A stretch of DNA of 64,000 nt from Serinus canaria (GCF_022539315.1 NC_066314.1:52327180-52391179); one strand, 5' to 3'. Shown: positions 11,708 to 25,380, counted from the stretch's first letter. Numbers and translations: made by a program. The notes: generated by a model from the sequence alone, not told the origin.

Positions 11708-14700
11708 ATGTTTACCTGCATGGCCAGGAGGGAAGGCTGCAGCGTACAGGCTCAATACTCTTGGCTGCAGATCCTGTTGTCTGTTAAGATTCAATAACCT
11801 TCCCATTTCTCTCCGCTTACTTTCCTAAGTTTTGGAATAGGGCATGGTCTAGCTCTAGAATAAGAACTTATTTCTAGTACTGATATGGCTCAACTGATAC
11901 TGCAAAGCAAGGCAGAAAAACCTGCCGGCCTTTTCTCTGATGTCCACGCCCAATTCTGCTTGCTGTTATGGAGATTAGATTCTGAGAGGAACTCAAACTG
12001 AACTGGACAATGCAATGAAGATTGCGAGACCGTTTCTCAAATTCATCTATGTAAAACAATATCCTCCTTCAGCAGTTCTTCTGGCCAGATAGAATTCAGC
12101 CCAAGGCATGATCAAACAGATTACTGCATCCAACAAAGCTGCAAACACTGAGTGCTCTGCCTCAGATCCTTAGCTGAGCTGCAGCCACTTTTGGTGCTGA
12201 CTCGCTGAAGCCAAGCAGATCTAAAACCCTGCTCTGTACTGGTGCCAGCACACTGCCTGCCATCACCCAACCTATCTGTGAGAAAAGGCTGAGTGCCAGG
12301 ATCCCTGCACTCTGGCAGACCCTGAGCTGTAAGCACAGCCACTGGGACGTGTTGACAAGGCACGAGGTAAAGCAACCCTGGGGCCACTCCATGCTTAAGG
12401 GCTAACTGAAAGCCAGATGCTTGAAGTGGCAAAGACACTAAAAATCCCATTGCTGTAGGGCATTGAGAAAGGAAAAGTCACTCCAGAGCAACTGAGGTGT
12501 CCTCACTGGTTTTCTTACTCTCCAAGCTCAAGAAGAAAAAGGCAGTAGTCAGCAACCTGCAACAGTACTAGAACCAGCTAAGTAGAGCCAAGGGAGCAAA
12601 GACCTTTCCAGCTATACTGCAGGATCAACACATTCCCCACACCAGCATGACTGCTTGCTTCTGCAGGCCTTGTGTCATTATGATCTCATCAGAGGATCTT
12701 GGCCTAGAAGATTCGGAGTTGGGAAGAAAACTCATACTGGTGATAACTCCTCTTCAGTCAGGAGTCCTAGCTGTGCAAAGGGCTGAAGGGAAACCGGGGA
12801 CTGCTCAGATAGCATTGACAGACTTATTCAGTGCAATAAGAGAAACTACATCTTCACATTTGAATTGATTTTTTTCCCCCAGTTCTATTTTTGTATTCGG
12901 TGTTGTAGAAATTGCTCATATTAAAGCAAGTGCTGTTTTAATCCATCAGAAGAGAGCATTAAAAGTAAATTCAACTTTGCTATACCAGCTACTATTGAGG
13001 TTACTTAAGAGCAAATTGAAAGTAAAGAAATAAAAAACACATTTTCAGAAGAAGTATCTCCTTATGAACAACAGCAGGCAATTTCCTGATATGTGCATTT
13101 CAATGCAAAGACAAATCAGAATGCAATCACATCACAATGTCATTAACAAAGAGGATTAAATAAAGGTCTTTTCTGCCCTTTTCAAACTTTAAAATCACAC
13201 AGTATAACAGCAAGAAACAGTAAATTTTATTTATCCTAGTCATGATTGGAGGAACAGTCCTGAAAGCAAAACTTCTGGGCATAGAGACAGTGAGTGCATC
13301 ATGATGAAAAAGGAGTCTGGCTGGTACAGCTTGTACCTCCCTGGAGCAAAGTAAACTATTGGGAAAAAAGGGTTCTTTCCTAACCAATATTACAAGTCTA
13401 TTGTGGACTTTCCCGTTATCTAGTGAAATGCATTCACTGGAATGTAATTTTCACTTACAGCAAAGCCAGTCGGAGCAACAAAATTTGTGAGAGCATGCAC
13501 CCACGTTAAACCTCTTTAAGATGCCAAAATTATGTTAAGGGGCCTCAGATGGGGGAAAATCACCCTGAGAAGTGTCATCAACCTTCGTTTTCCTTTTCAA
13601 ATATTAGTTTATTACTGCTTGTCAAAAGACACGGCAGGAAAGCCCCAAAAGAAAATGGAAAAAAAAAAAAAAAGAAACCAGAAGAGGAAAGTATTTATCC
13701 TCCAGGGGGCACATGGGAATTGGGAATAAGTCAGCTTCATGAGGATGCAAAGCGATTTCACCACAAGTCTCTCAGTGTTCTGGGGGAGAGACGTGGTGGG
13801 GCACAGCAGGGGAATTAGCACTGCCCAGTAAATTTAAAGCAATGAACTGAGGACACGGAGAATGGGACAGATAGCTGCAGTTGAGGAAGATTACATCTTC
13901 AAGGGTCCTGACTAAAATACAGTGTACATACAGGGTCACAAAAGAAACAAGAACAAAAATCAGTGTTGGAAATAAAAGTGAAAGAGAAGCTCAAAGAATT
14001 GCCAATGCAGCGAACAGCTGGGAGGAATGGTAGAGCCAGGAGAAGCCTTATGGCACCCACCCCTACACAACAGCTGCTGAGGGCTTTGGAAATGCTCAAA
14101 ACATTCCTGCTTTTTTTGATTCAGTGAAGGCCCTTATTAAGAATGACTTGGTTTTTGCAATTAAACTCAGTAAGAATTCTTTGCACATAGTGTGTTAATA
14201 ATCACCAGCATTTTATATTAACACGTTGCTCGGATAAAACCAAAACCAAACATACATCTACACAACTTCCCCTGCAGCAGGCAGAGGCAGAACTTTCAGC
14301 TACAAACACCTTGAACTGCTCTCCAGAGACCTAAGGTCCCGGAGCAGAGACCAAGGCACTGGCAGCACAGGGCTGAGGGGCACAAGGCTGCCATCCTTTT
14401 TAAGTGACCTCAGCTATAGGGCTTCCACTCCTCCTGCCTGCAGACTAATTCATAGCCTGAACACGTTCGCTGTGAGAGAGCTTGTTCTCATATGCAACAT
14501 TTAATTGTTAATAACTCAGTGACACATCTGCCCTGCCTCACTGTACCTCCCTGTCTTCTCACTGATTCCGTGGAACATTTATACTTTTTCTGCCTCACTT
14601 TTGCATTAAATCAAAATATAATGTGCTTGACTGTCTACAGTAAGAGCAGGGGTTTCACGCTGGACTCTGCATCTGATGCTGAGCTGTAACTACCAAATTA

Positions 14701-16722
14701 CAGGGCCCTCCCTAATTACTATTTAGTCAAGGTATATAAGAGAATACTAGGTCCTGTCGTTAGCATGCAATAAAAAGTACTGTAATGACAGACTAGGTAG
14801 CAGAGGTAAGATTGGCAAATGCTGGTATAGAAAAAACTACCTGTAATTTTTGCATGTTAAATGAGTGAGTAAAACACTAAAATCTTGACTAACAAAATTA
14901 CAGCTTCCCTTTTCATATGAGAAATATGATATTAATATTCCATAAAGAGACACAGTAGAGTATTCCTGATTTTTTATATTCTTATGTGGCTTAGGAGTAC
15001 AGGTTGTTTTTTCAAAGGTTATTATTTATACAGTATTTGTATTCTTTGTTCTTCTTGTTCCTTTAATTGCTATTTGCTTGGCTTCCCCAGAAAACAAGTC
15101 TGTATTACTCTCTGTTAATCTCTCTACTCCCCAGACCAATTTTAGTTTCATTAGCGCAATATTACCAAATGTCTGAGGTCCAGCCCATGTCCTAGAGGTT
15201 TAACAGAAAACACTGTTACTTATTACAGTTTCTTTTAATGCGCTGAACTCTAAGTCTCTTTCTATAAACTACCCGTTTGTTAAGGAAAAAGCCTTAATAT
15301 TTAACATTGTTTGCAGAGCTAAAGTTCGGAGATGAATTATAAATTCAATGTGATCTACTGAAAGGCGAACTGTCTACAATTTTACAGAACAACTAGCTCC
15401 TTTCTCTGGAGGAAATGACAGCTGCAGGGCTCCTGATGTTTCCCAATGAGGACAAACATGTCCAGGGTCTCTGTTGCAGCAGCTAAGTGCAGAATGCCTT
15501 AAATGGCACCTATTTCACTGCACTGCTTCAACTGCCTCCAAGGCATTTATGCAACTCACCTTGCTAATATAGTATTTAAGTCACGTGATAACCAATGTCG
15601 GCTAAAACTTCATATATGTACATGCTCCAAAGGAGAAGCTGACTGCAAGCTACTGAGAGAAGGCAGATGTGCCTTGCAGATCTTTATACCTATGCAGTAC
15701 ATTTTGTTAGCAGGAACAGGCTGGAAAGAATCAGTGGGGTCTGCTCAGGTTCTGCAGATGGAGAAGCTGGTTTCATTTCAATATTTTCTTCCTGTTGTCT
15801 GAAGTTCCTGGGCGTACCAGTGGAGAATTGCCAGTTCCCAGATGCAGAAGTTATGGCCACCCAAAGTACTAGTGTGAAACAGTACCATGATGATTGTGTA
15901 CATGATGATTGTGACAATTGTCCACAAAAAAGGTAAAAAGTTTCATACAACACTGCTACAAAACTCTTTTGCAACAGAGAGGAAAACACTTGGACCACAG
16001 CGCATGAAAAACACATTGGAATGCTGTGATTTTTGGATGGAAACCATAGTACATGTCCTGCTAGGTCAAGAGACTCCTACCAATGAACAGGTCTATGTAT
16101 GAGAGGCAGGAGAGAAGGGGGATGAAGTATTAAACAGGGTAACAGAACTGCCACATGCTGATAAATGGTGAAAATCCTGATACATTTATGTTCTGATGGA
16201 AAAATTGTGGAATATTTACACCTTACAATTTACAGAAGTTTTTAGCAGCAGCAGAAGGAGCATTGTGTAAACTTAAGCCATGTTCCAAATGTGTGAGCCT
16301 GCATGAAATCTGTTTCTTATTTTCACTGTTCCTAAACTACATGTTGCCACTATACTTATCACTTGGTAGCAATAATGTGTACAGCGATCAACTTCATTCA
16401 CAGTTCTGCAATGTATTTGAACAGAAACCTGACACAGAATCTACTGACTTATGCAGGTCTTCAAGACACAACAAACATGGTAATGTTACAACATGGTACA
16501 CTTTATTTTCCTTTCCAAACTGTCTGACTTAAAGATGCACTATAGAAAATGTCACCTCATTAAATACATCCTTCACCCACTTTTTACACAGGCAGTTACC
16601 CTAAAAACATTTTTCTTTCTTTGAATACCCAGAAATTCTATAGAACAAATGTTTCAAACACTAAAAGAGAACAGCTTGCAGGACAATGGACTTCAGATTC
16701 ATGCTTGCAAGCATTTCAAAAA

Positions 16723-16788
16723 CAGTGGTAAACTCTACATTTCATTTTTTTCACAGTGGTAAATTCTACACTTCATTTTTTTCACAGT
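16723..16788. repeat. 31-bp tandem duplication
   Basis: Two copies of a 31-bp unit beginning cagtggtaaa and ending ttcattttttt-ca (16723-16753 and 16754-16784), with two base differences and the start of a third copy. Confidence 0.9.
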
Positions 16789-17618
16789 ATACAGGTTTTA
16801 AAGGCCTGTGGCACAATCTACGGTAGAATTTCAGTTTTAAATATTATCCTATTTTTCACTGAGAGGAAAATATCTGACCAGCAAATCCAAAATACAAACT
16901 ATATGTAACCTTCTAGCCAGCTATTAACATCTGCTACCAGTGTAGAGCTTTACTCCTCACACCCAGATGATGCACAGCTATGTCTGTGCTAGGAGTGCAT
17001 CTCCACTGTGAATCTGAAGTTAACCAGAGTGGCTCTTACTAGAGCAGGATTGGAAAGGGAAGCACAAGGAATCACAGTGAGAAGATAACTTGGATAGCTT
17101 GGCAGCCTGTACCTGCAGTGCACACAAAAAGCAGCTAGATGTTTTCTGGACTTTCAGATCTGGAGGCATTGTACTCTACCACATGAATCTGCCACATCAT
17201 TTGAGATCATGAATTCAAGTATCTCCATATTATGCTTACAAGAACAGCACAGACATGCTCCAGAATTCAATTTTATCCTTCTGCTTTTAAAAATTATACA
17301 TTTGTTTAAGCAGTGCAGGTTGTAATTTGCAGATGCTTGTATTCAAATTCCAATTCAATTTTAACTGCCAATTTTTTGTACCATATCACCATCAGCTAGG
17401 CTGGGGACTGATGTACTCTGGAGCCTAGCCATGGTTAGAAGTTATTCAAACTATCAAAATACTTACAAACTTAGCCTTTGTCCAAGAACTTGAATACACA
17501 AAGAGATTTCATTCATACACCTCTGTCTCTAACAGTAAAAGATTTAGTTCTTTTCAGTAGTACAAATTGACCTGAACCAGGTGAGATTTTAACGTGTCAT
17601 ACAGCAGTTTAGACTTAC

Positions 17619-17742
17619 CTTCCCAAAGCTGGCAGCATTAACAGGTTGTGTGTCGTTTTTCTCACAGAAGTCCAAGTAATGCATGTAGAGAGCACTTCGA
17701 GGAATGCAAACACCTTCTGCAATCTCATAGTTCTCCTCCAGC
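17619..17742 (-). CDS. RFX4: RFX4 coding exon 4 (residues 64-105), first half of DNA-binding domain
   Basis: The 124-nt exon completes Trp64 and then gives 41 codons, [20 protein letters not shown] through NAASFGK. The acceptor is ttttcag|GCTGG and the donor GGGAAG|GTAAGT. It encodes the N-terminal helices of the RFX winged-helix domain; the W-L-E-x-N-Y-E start and the [16 protein letters not shown] stretch are diagnostic of the family. It ends in phase 0 and runs directly into exon 5 (IIRQQFP). No substitution at a conserved core residue is evident. Confidence 0.97.
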
Positions 17743-20053
17743 CTGAAAATGCAAAATATCAAACAGAGAGAACTGCAAGTATGTAGGATGTCCTGTATGG
17801 CAAATAATATACAAAGCTTCAACTTTTAAGACCAAACATTCTGACTTCTTGTCTACTAAATTTTGTTGGCTTTGATCCTAAGTACTCCTTCCAATTCATT
17901 CCCATAATACATACTTGCTTCATTTGGTTCACACTTGTTATCAAAACCATAGGCTGGAGTTCCCAGCAATCTGTTATACCCTGAAAGCATCCTTCAGTAA
18001 ATAAATATATGTACAACTATGAAACAATAAATACTCACTGAGGGGAAGCATTCTCTCCTTTACAGAACACATCACCTTTGCTTCATGACACTCTTTTCAC
18101 TCTTGTCCAGCTGCAAAATTGCTTACCTTGAGGAAGCAGGTATAGCTAAAGCAAATATTTTGCTGCTACTCAAGAGTGTCCACAAGATCCTATTGTGTAA
18201 TAGTTTCTTGGTATTGTTTATGGGCAAAGTGAAAAAACAAAAAGAAACCACAATCTGGATACAATGCTGGAAAACCCCCAGTAAATTAACATTCTTTTCT
18301 ACCTTTTAGAAACTATCCTTATTTTTTCATACATTAAAATATAACCACAAAATTTTAGATTATATGTCAAATATATGAGCAGGCATATGTCTCATCTTTA
18401 AAGCTTCAAACTGGTCTCATTACAAATCTATAGATTCAAATAAACATTCTTTTGAAATGCCATTTTTTTGACTGCTGACCCAAAAAATCTTCCAGAGATA
18501 TTTACATACACACTTAACATTAAACCATAAATAATCTTGTCATTGATGGCGTCAATCATAGGCATCTACAGTCACAACTGTGCTTGTCTGCCTTGCTGGG
18601 AAAGGGAAGAGGTTAGGTGCAACTTCCTCTTAATCGTATTAAAAAATAAATACGTATTCTCAAAAAAAATCCAGTTTTACATTAAATAATCCCCTGCCAT
18701 TTGTTAGCTGCAGAACACCTTCTAAATATCTTGTTTCTCTCCTTCACTGCCTTTTTCAGGACCTACCTACCTTCCATTTCAGTTATCGTGATCATTTGTG
18801 ACTGCAAACTATTTTAATAAGATATCCGGCTAGATGAATGGAATCAGTTTGTATGGGCAACATCTATTCTTCCCTGGTTTCTACAGAAATATCATCATGG
18901 CATCTTTCCTCAGTTTCATAGTGGTCTAACAAAACCTCTTTTCAAAACCTGGAGAGTTCATTTGTATACTATAGCTCCTAATTGGAATGTCAGCTTCCGT
19001 GACCAAGACAGGACAGAAAGAAAAGCAGTTAATTATTTCTCTTCATATCTGATGAATTTTTCTCTTTTTCTCCTCTCTTTCACAGAGAGTCATTAGTCTG
19101 ACACTGAACAATGAAATGCCCCATTATACCTGAACTTTTTTTTTAATGATCAAAACCCCATCTTGCTCCACTTCTTTTATTTTCTTGCCTTTTATTTAAC
19201 AACTTTATCATATTTTGAATCCAGCTTCATTCTACAGTATTTCAGAAAAATAATGAATGCAATCTCCTACCTAACAAACCATTATCAGTTATAAAATATA
19301 CTTACATATATATATAAACATTTTATGTAGTGCTGTAATAAAGCAATGTGAAATCCAGTAGCTCACAATGAGACCTTTTGTGCCACTACAGTATAGAAGT
19401 AAAGCCCCTAATCCTTGCACAGGAATGACAATTTTATCTGTCCCTATTACTGCTTCCCTCCAAAATACACTTACATAGTTGCAGATTAAATGAGATTATT
19501 CTATATCAGAGTCACATCTGTAGTGTTGTTACAGATTTATTTTTATATTTCAAGACTACAGAACAACTGTGATGTTAACCACTGTTAATCACATAGATTC
19601 TAGAAGAGATTAATTTTTATGGAGTATAACAACATGTAAGGAAGTGAGAATCTGGGGAGAATCCATTCCCTCGCTATGCTTTACCTTGCTCTTTTAAAAT
19701 TATTTTTATAAATGAAAATAGAATAGTTTTGTTGACTTTAGCTTCAAAATACTGTTATTATTCAGAGTACCTATACTGTAAGCCAGGAAACTGGGGCGAG
19801 TAGGTTGTCTGTACTTTGAGTAATTCTGGGTTTGGGGAAGTAAACACATACATACACCAAAATGAAGTAAAATAAACTTTCACACTTAGACCTTGGTCAA
19901 CCAGTTCACCACTGAAATAAACATGAACATTTTAGAGCCAAGCTATAGCTTTATAGATGATAATGATATACATATGATAAAGAACATGGAATAAGCACAG
20001 AATACTAGGTATTAGTATATTCATGCCTTAACAGTTCAATTCAAGCTTGTGTA

Positions 20054-20107
20054 GTTTCCCAAATTATGATGTATTTGGCAGTTTCCTCAATTATGATGTA
20101 TTTGGCA
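20054..20107. repeat. 27-bp tandem duplication
   Basis: Two adjacent copies of gtttccc/tcaa-attatgatgta-type sequence, each ending tttggca, at 20054-20080 and 20081-20107, with two or three differences. Confidence 0.85.
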
Positions 20108-20799
20108 GTAATGCTACATTTACCAGGCCTTTCACTTCATTTTGTGTCATCAATGAAACAAAACAAAAGCATCATTCCTGTTTCCAGGAAAAGACCATTT
20201 AGCCAGGCTGACAGTCATCTAGTCACGATTCTTGGCTTCTTCAGCTATTCTTCATCCTCCACATTTAAAATGTTCAACATATTTCACCTTTGGAGAGGCA
20301 CAGACATTAAGGATATCTCCCCATGGGATTGATACAATTTGCTCTTTACAGCACTATTCCAGACAAGGAATAACTAATAAAGCTGATGGCAATATGAACC
20401 AGTGAGTAAATGTACTTATTTCACTTATGTCTTTGCTGTGCTTTCCCTACTCCTTTCTTCCTCTTTTTTTTTTTTTTTTCCACCTGACAGTTCCTCACTT
20501 TCTGGTTTTTTGACAATCCATCGCCTTTACTAGCTCTAACTGGTAGTAGCATCTAACAGTAAAAACATGACCAGTTTTGCTTGGCAGACACCAGACGCTG
20601 CAGACAATTGTGAGGTTTCCATTTGCCAGAACAAGGGCAGTTTGGCACTGAATCCTGAAAACAATAATTTACCCCACCAATTCCACCTCTTGATCCAGCC
20701 GAGAGATCATTAGAAAACAGGACACATGCTTGCCCAAGGAATACACAGATACATTTTTTAGTCTTCCCTGAGTGAGCAAATACTTGTTGTGAGGCCTGA

Positions 20800-21382
20800 T
20801 GTTCTGCTTTTGGCTGGGAAAGAGTTATTTCTTTTCCTAGTGGCTGGTACTGTGCTGTGATTTGGGTTTAGTATGAGAATAATGTCGGTAACACATTCAG
20901 GTGTTGCTAAGTTGTGCTTACCCCAAGTCAAGAACTCTCCAGTCTCCCACATTGTGCCAGAGAAGAGCAGCATAAGAAGCTGGGGGTGCCCACAACAAGA
21001 CCAGCTAACCTGAAGAGGCCAAAGGAATATTCCATACCACAGAACGTCACACCCAGTAAATAATCAGGGGTAGTTGGCTGTGAGGTGCTGATCACTGCTC
21101 AAGGACAAGCTGGGCCTCGGTCAGTGGGGGGTGAGCAACTGCATTGCACATCATGTTTTTTCTTGGATTTGATTATGCTTTTTCAGTTTCATTAACACTA
21201 TTATTATTATTGTTGTTGTTATATTTTACTTTAATTATTCATCTTTAATTATTATTCTTACCTCAGCCTATGGGTTTTACCTTTACCTTTTCTCCTCCCC
21301 ATCCCAGTGAGAGCAGGGAAGGGGAAGGAGTGAGTGAGCAGCTGTGTGTTACTTACTTGTTGGCTGAGGTTTAACTACCACA
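20800..21382 (+). mobile_element. Solo LTR of an avian ERVL-type endogenous retrovirus
   Basis: A 583-bp element begins TGTTCTGC and ends TACCACA (TG...CA ends). It is flanked by a perfect 5-bp target duplication, CCTGA, at 20795-20799 and 21383-21387. The body matches, from memory, a common bird LTR: the ctagtggctggtac segment, the ggaatattccataccac segment, the ATT/GTT trinucleotide run and a 3' end like ggtttaactaccacac. A five-base duplication suits ERVL-class integration. No internal viral genes are present, so it is a solo LTR left by recombination. It lies in RFX4 intron 3, antisense to the gene. The TATA-like and poly(A) regions look degraded. Confidence 0.85.
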
Positions 21383-23832
21383 CCTGAGCAAGCAAAACTG
21401 TCCAGCATATAAAGCTACACCTCCAGGAAGTGCTCTGTGCAGCAATTCTACAGTGCTGATCACAACAGTTTACCAAGCTGGGTAAACTGGGTGCTGGGTT
21501 CTACTGCAGTACAAATTATGCAGTGCTAATGTGTCTGACTTCCCAGAACAGTGGAAACGGCACATCTTCACCCAAAATAAGCTTGCTACTTTAGCAGTTT
21601 GACCCTAATTTTGAGCTTCTCATTTTATTTAGTATATCAATTTCTCCAGGGAATACCAATTCAAAGCTGCAGTACATATGTTGAAAAGCATACAGAAACT
21701 ACCAGAAAACTGTTCTGTAGTCATGGCTCAAAAGCTGGGAAACTTTTAACCTATGTGCCTGTTAATAAATTCAGCCAATTGTATAATTCCGTTTGACAGC
21801 AGCTGAAGATTTTAAACATGAAACTTCTTTGCTTTCTGTTAACTCATGGAATTTTGGGTGGAAGATGAATGGAAGAAATTGCAGATACTCCAGAAGACTC
21901 AAAGGGGAGAATATGTGACCTACTTCAACATGTAAGAAACATGTTGAACAGACAGGTAGTAAGCCAGTACACTAGCAAGAGAGAAGGGAAGAAGATGCAA
22001 GCAGCCTTTTCAGAACCAGAATTCTAGAATTCTACTGCAAACACAGCTGAATGAGCATTAGTGTTCACACTACATTCCAGCAGGGCTCAATATCCCAGGA
22101 GTTTAGGGATTTACTAACCTTTATGACTGACGAAGCTTGAAAGCATTTGGCAAAAGACTGTTTACAGTATTTGCATGTTTTCTGCTGGGAACAGTATGGC
22201 TGGATGTTCTAATTAATGCCAGCTTCTTGGCTATGACATTATTTGCTTCTGTGGAAAAGGCTCTTAACTGACTTCACTGCAAAATAAACACTGCTCTGAA
22301 TCTGGGACTGGTAAGAGCTGATTACTATTTTATTTTAGCTAGATAGTTCTTTATTATCCTGTTTGAACTGTGTTGAAGCTGTGAGAGTGAATAATGAAAA
22401 ATAATAAATTATCACTATGACATTTCATTATTATTTTAATAATTTTCTCTCTGTCTGTAGTTACCTTTCTTGAGTGTCTGTTAAAGAAAAGTCCTTAACT
22501 TTTCTTGAACTGCTGAAAAACAGGACTTTTGTGATACAAATAGGTACAAAGAAACAATAGCTCCAAAGGAAATGCCTTTATTTATATTTGCCCATCTCAT
22601 TATTTGCATTGAAAGTGTCTGTAAGTTTCTGAATACTGGCAGCAACCTATTTAAAATCAACCCACAAGTCTTGAGATTTTTTTAGTCTAAAATCCTCACC
22701 AATCAACTTTAAAAAGCAAATAATCTAAATTATTTAAGAAATAATGGAAATAATTTTTGCATGTTTCACAGTCATGTAATTTCACAGGCAGAAAAAATGG
22801 AGTAAAATACACTGAATGAATTACTCTTTTCTGTTTTTTTCAGTGAAATCTCCGGAGAGACTGACAGAAGCAGAGAAAGAAGTTTGCTACCATTTTGCTT
22901 TAAAAAACACACATTTTTTACCAATAATCTTATCTTTTCATCCAGAAAGTACAAGAAGTACTTCAGGTACTTATGGATAAAGTAAAGGCCTTTCTCTAAA
23001 AAGGCTTAAAACAAGCTAAAGACTATGGGCTTTCAGATAAGCGTGCTCAGAGGCTTCTCTGTAAGAGAGCTCTGCTCTGCCAGATATATGGAACCTCTCG
23101 AAAGATACTTGATGACTTACAATATTAAGAAATCTAAACAAGAATTAAATATCTAAATCAAGGCAAAAGTCAGCAAAAGTCTAAGAGAAAGCCCTATAGC
23201 AAGGGATGTCAGAATTAGAGGTACACATCACAGAACATGCAGACTAAAATACTGCTGCAAATCACAGGGAACAACATTTATTTATTTTTATAGCACTGTA
23301 GACTAACTCTCAAACTATCCTCTCTCTCTTCCCAATTACCCTTCCTTTTTTCTCCTCACTAACTTTGCAAGGAGATTTTGACAAATTAATCAAACCTCAA
23401 ACTCTTTCCTTTTGTTGTCTTCTATGTTAAATTACAGAGATCTCATGTCAGTAAAACAGCTGGTATGGGTGGGCTTCATCAGACAGTGAAACAAATGTGT
23501 CTTGAAAAAAAAAATCATTACTACTACTCAGTACTGTACTTTCTTTTTACAACAGACGTAGCAACGATGACAAACCACAAATAATCAGCAGGTAGGGTGA
23601 CAAATAAATACATGAAGTAGATTTTCTAAACTGTATCAGAAGTTTCCTCTGTTCAAACAAATCCTGTAAGACATTTGTTGAGAAATGCTGTACAGGTTAA
23701 AAACAGGCACAAGAAACACAGTGAAAGGATCTTTAGAACTCTAAGATGGCCAGGAGCTCTAGTCCATCATCTGGAAAATGCATTAGAAAAAGCACTAATA
23801 GATTTTCTTGATCTTTTTAAAAGGCATCTTAC

Positions 23833-23893
23833 CATTGCAGTGTAGCTGGAGTTGAATGCGGTTTTGATGCTCTATTATTTTCTTTTTCCTCAT
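23833..23893 (-). CDS. RFX4: RFX4 coding exon 3 (residues 44-64)
   Basis: The 61-nt exon encodes the end of Asn44 and [19 protein letters not shown], plus two bases of Trp64. The acceptor cttaacag|ATGAGG follows a T-rich tract, and the donor is CAATG|GTAAGA. The acidic, polar segment links the N-terminus to the winged helix. Phases on both sides fit: GAAA|AT gives Asn after exon 2, and TG|G gives Trp into exon 4. The peptide agrees with vertebrate RFX4. The exon is too short to show up as an isolated open frame. Confidence 0.95.
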
Positions 23894-24375
23894 CTGTTAA
23901 GAAACAAACAAAAAAAAAGCTATGTGATTTAATCAGGAATTTATCAGGAATTCATGAACTGTTTTTTAAAAAGAAGTAATTTTTGAATGGAAAGAATTTC
24001 TTTAACTAATTAAAATGTGCTCAAGTGCCAAAGCTTTCTCAAATTCTCTAAAATTCAGAAATGTAAATAATGATGTTCCCTAAACTACCATCTGTAGATA
24101 CTGGTTAAGGCAGTAAACGCTGCAAATATCACTGATAGCAGGAGCAGAGTGGTGCCTAGGAATATTGACATTGAAAAGGATAAATTTATATGGAAAAAGC
24201 AACTCTTAGATCTCTACCAGCATATGAGAACATGCAGACAGTTTCACTCACTGTTGCCTTAGATAAGTTTTGTATTAGATAAGGCATTTAAACTAATGGG
24301 GTACACCCACTGTTTGACCCTGTATAAGGTAATTATTAGATGTTTATACATTTGCAGGGGCTAATTCTGAAAGAG

Positions 24376-24416
24376 AATAAGTGTATATTTTGTAATATAC
24401 AGAATATACACTTATT
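24376..24416. repeat. Inverted repeat (14-bp arms, 13-nt loop)
   Basis: aataagtgtatatt (24376-24389) and its exact complement (24403-24416) flank a 13-nt AT-rich loop. Confidence 0.85.
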
Positions 24417-24828
24417 TCAGGTGATTTCTCTGATAATTTTCCCCATTAAATGTTTTCAAGGCAACTCTGGTTTGCCAGCTTTCCAAAAATTCAGATTAAA
24501 GATGAATAAAGAAAAAGGTAATTAAAATAAAACTTCAAATATTGGATTCTTCCTAGAAGGCATTTGTTCTTTTAAAACAATTTAGAAATATGTATAGAAT
24601 AATACTGACTAAATCGTGTTTTATTAAACACATAAAATGTTCCTGGGTGAAAGCTGAGTGGAGCACAATCAACAGCTCCAGAATGTTATTCTTTGGGAAA
24701 CAGTGTTGTATCAAGCACATTTTGAGATTTTAACAGCTTTGTCCCCGATGAAAGCATTCAGCATAGATGGCTTTGATACCTAAACAATAGGGTAAAACTG
24801 TATACCACGCTGCAAGTCGCATTTCTTC

Positions 24829-25380
24829 ATGAAATTAAATTTTAGAAGTAATTTAAGCGAGCCTTTAGGATGCGGGACCTTACGGGAGCAGCGCTATCTC
24901 CTCTGCACATTGGACCCTCTTGGGAGGCCTTTTGAGCTGTGCGGGGAACACACGCACACAAGTAACACCCCGGCTTGGAAGGCTCTGCTTGCAGCCCTTG
25001 TCCCCCAGGATTTCTTGCCTTACCCAAGGGAAGCTGTGCCAGCCGAACATCCTTTATCCCGCGGCCGCTCCCCTGAGCGCCAGCAAATCCCATTCCGAAG
25101 CCCCCCCGCATCTACACGACAATACAGGCCCCTAATTATTGGGCCGCACACTCCCTCCCTGCCTTTCAGGGCCCGCTTTTATTCAGTGCACAGGACCAAC
25201 ATACACATCTCAAATCACTTTTTATATTGTGGGTTTCGTTTGTTTTTCCTAACCAGGCGGTCGGCGTGCAGCAAACGCCGGCACACGGGGCCTGGATGCC
25301 GAGGGGCCGTGGCTGCCGCCTCGCACGCCCAAGGACCTGTCATGGGATGGCTTCCACCTGTGCTAAGGGGCTGAATTCCC
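24829..25380. promoter_or_regulatory. Isolated GC-rich patch in RFX4 intron 2, possible internal promoter
   Basis: A GC- and CpG-enriched patch of about 550 bp, including a NotI-type GCGGCCGC near 25060, stands alone inside AT-rich intron 2. On the minus strand a TATAAAAAG match (25226-25218) lies inside it and points in the RFX4 direction, with a GC-rich stretch about 30 nt downstream. It could be an alternative promoter for a shorter transcript, a decayed CpG island or simply a GC-rich intronic segment. No conserved exon was recognised after it. The long open frames here look like composition artefacts. Confidence 0.3.

Larger units (their letters stand above)
6186..17618 (-). other. RFX4 intron 4
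   Basis: An 11.4-kb intron. It contains the ERVK-like solo LTR (9471-9846), the CR1 fragment (10426-10515), a palindromic X-box-like site (11222-11235), a perfect hairpin (11663-11707) and a 31-bp tandem duplication (16723-16788). Open frames inside it have no recognisable product. Confidence 0.9.
17743..23832 (-). other. RFX4 intron 3
   Basis: A 6.1-kb intron containing the ERVL-type solo LTR (20800-21382), a 27-bp tandem duplication (20054-20107) and an interrupted T run near 20463-20480. No coding sequence is recognised. Confidence 0.9.

Noticed and set aside
24829..25374. Plus-strand open frame of 181 codons
   Set aside because: It lies in a GC-rich patch, begins in AT-rich intron, has proline/arginine-rich low-information composition and no recognisable domain. 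Opposite-strand frames of similar quality overlap it.
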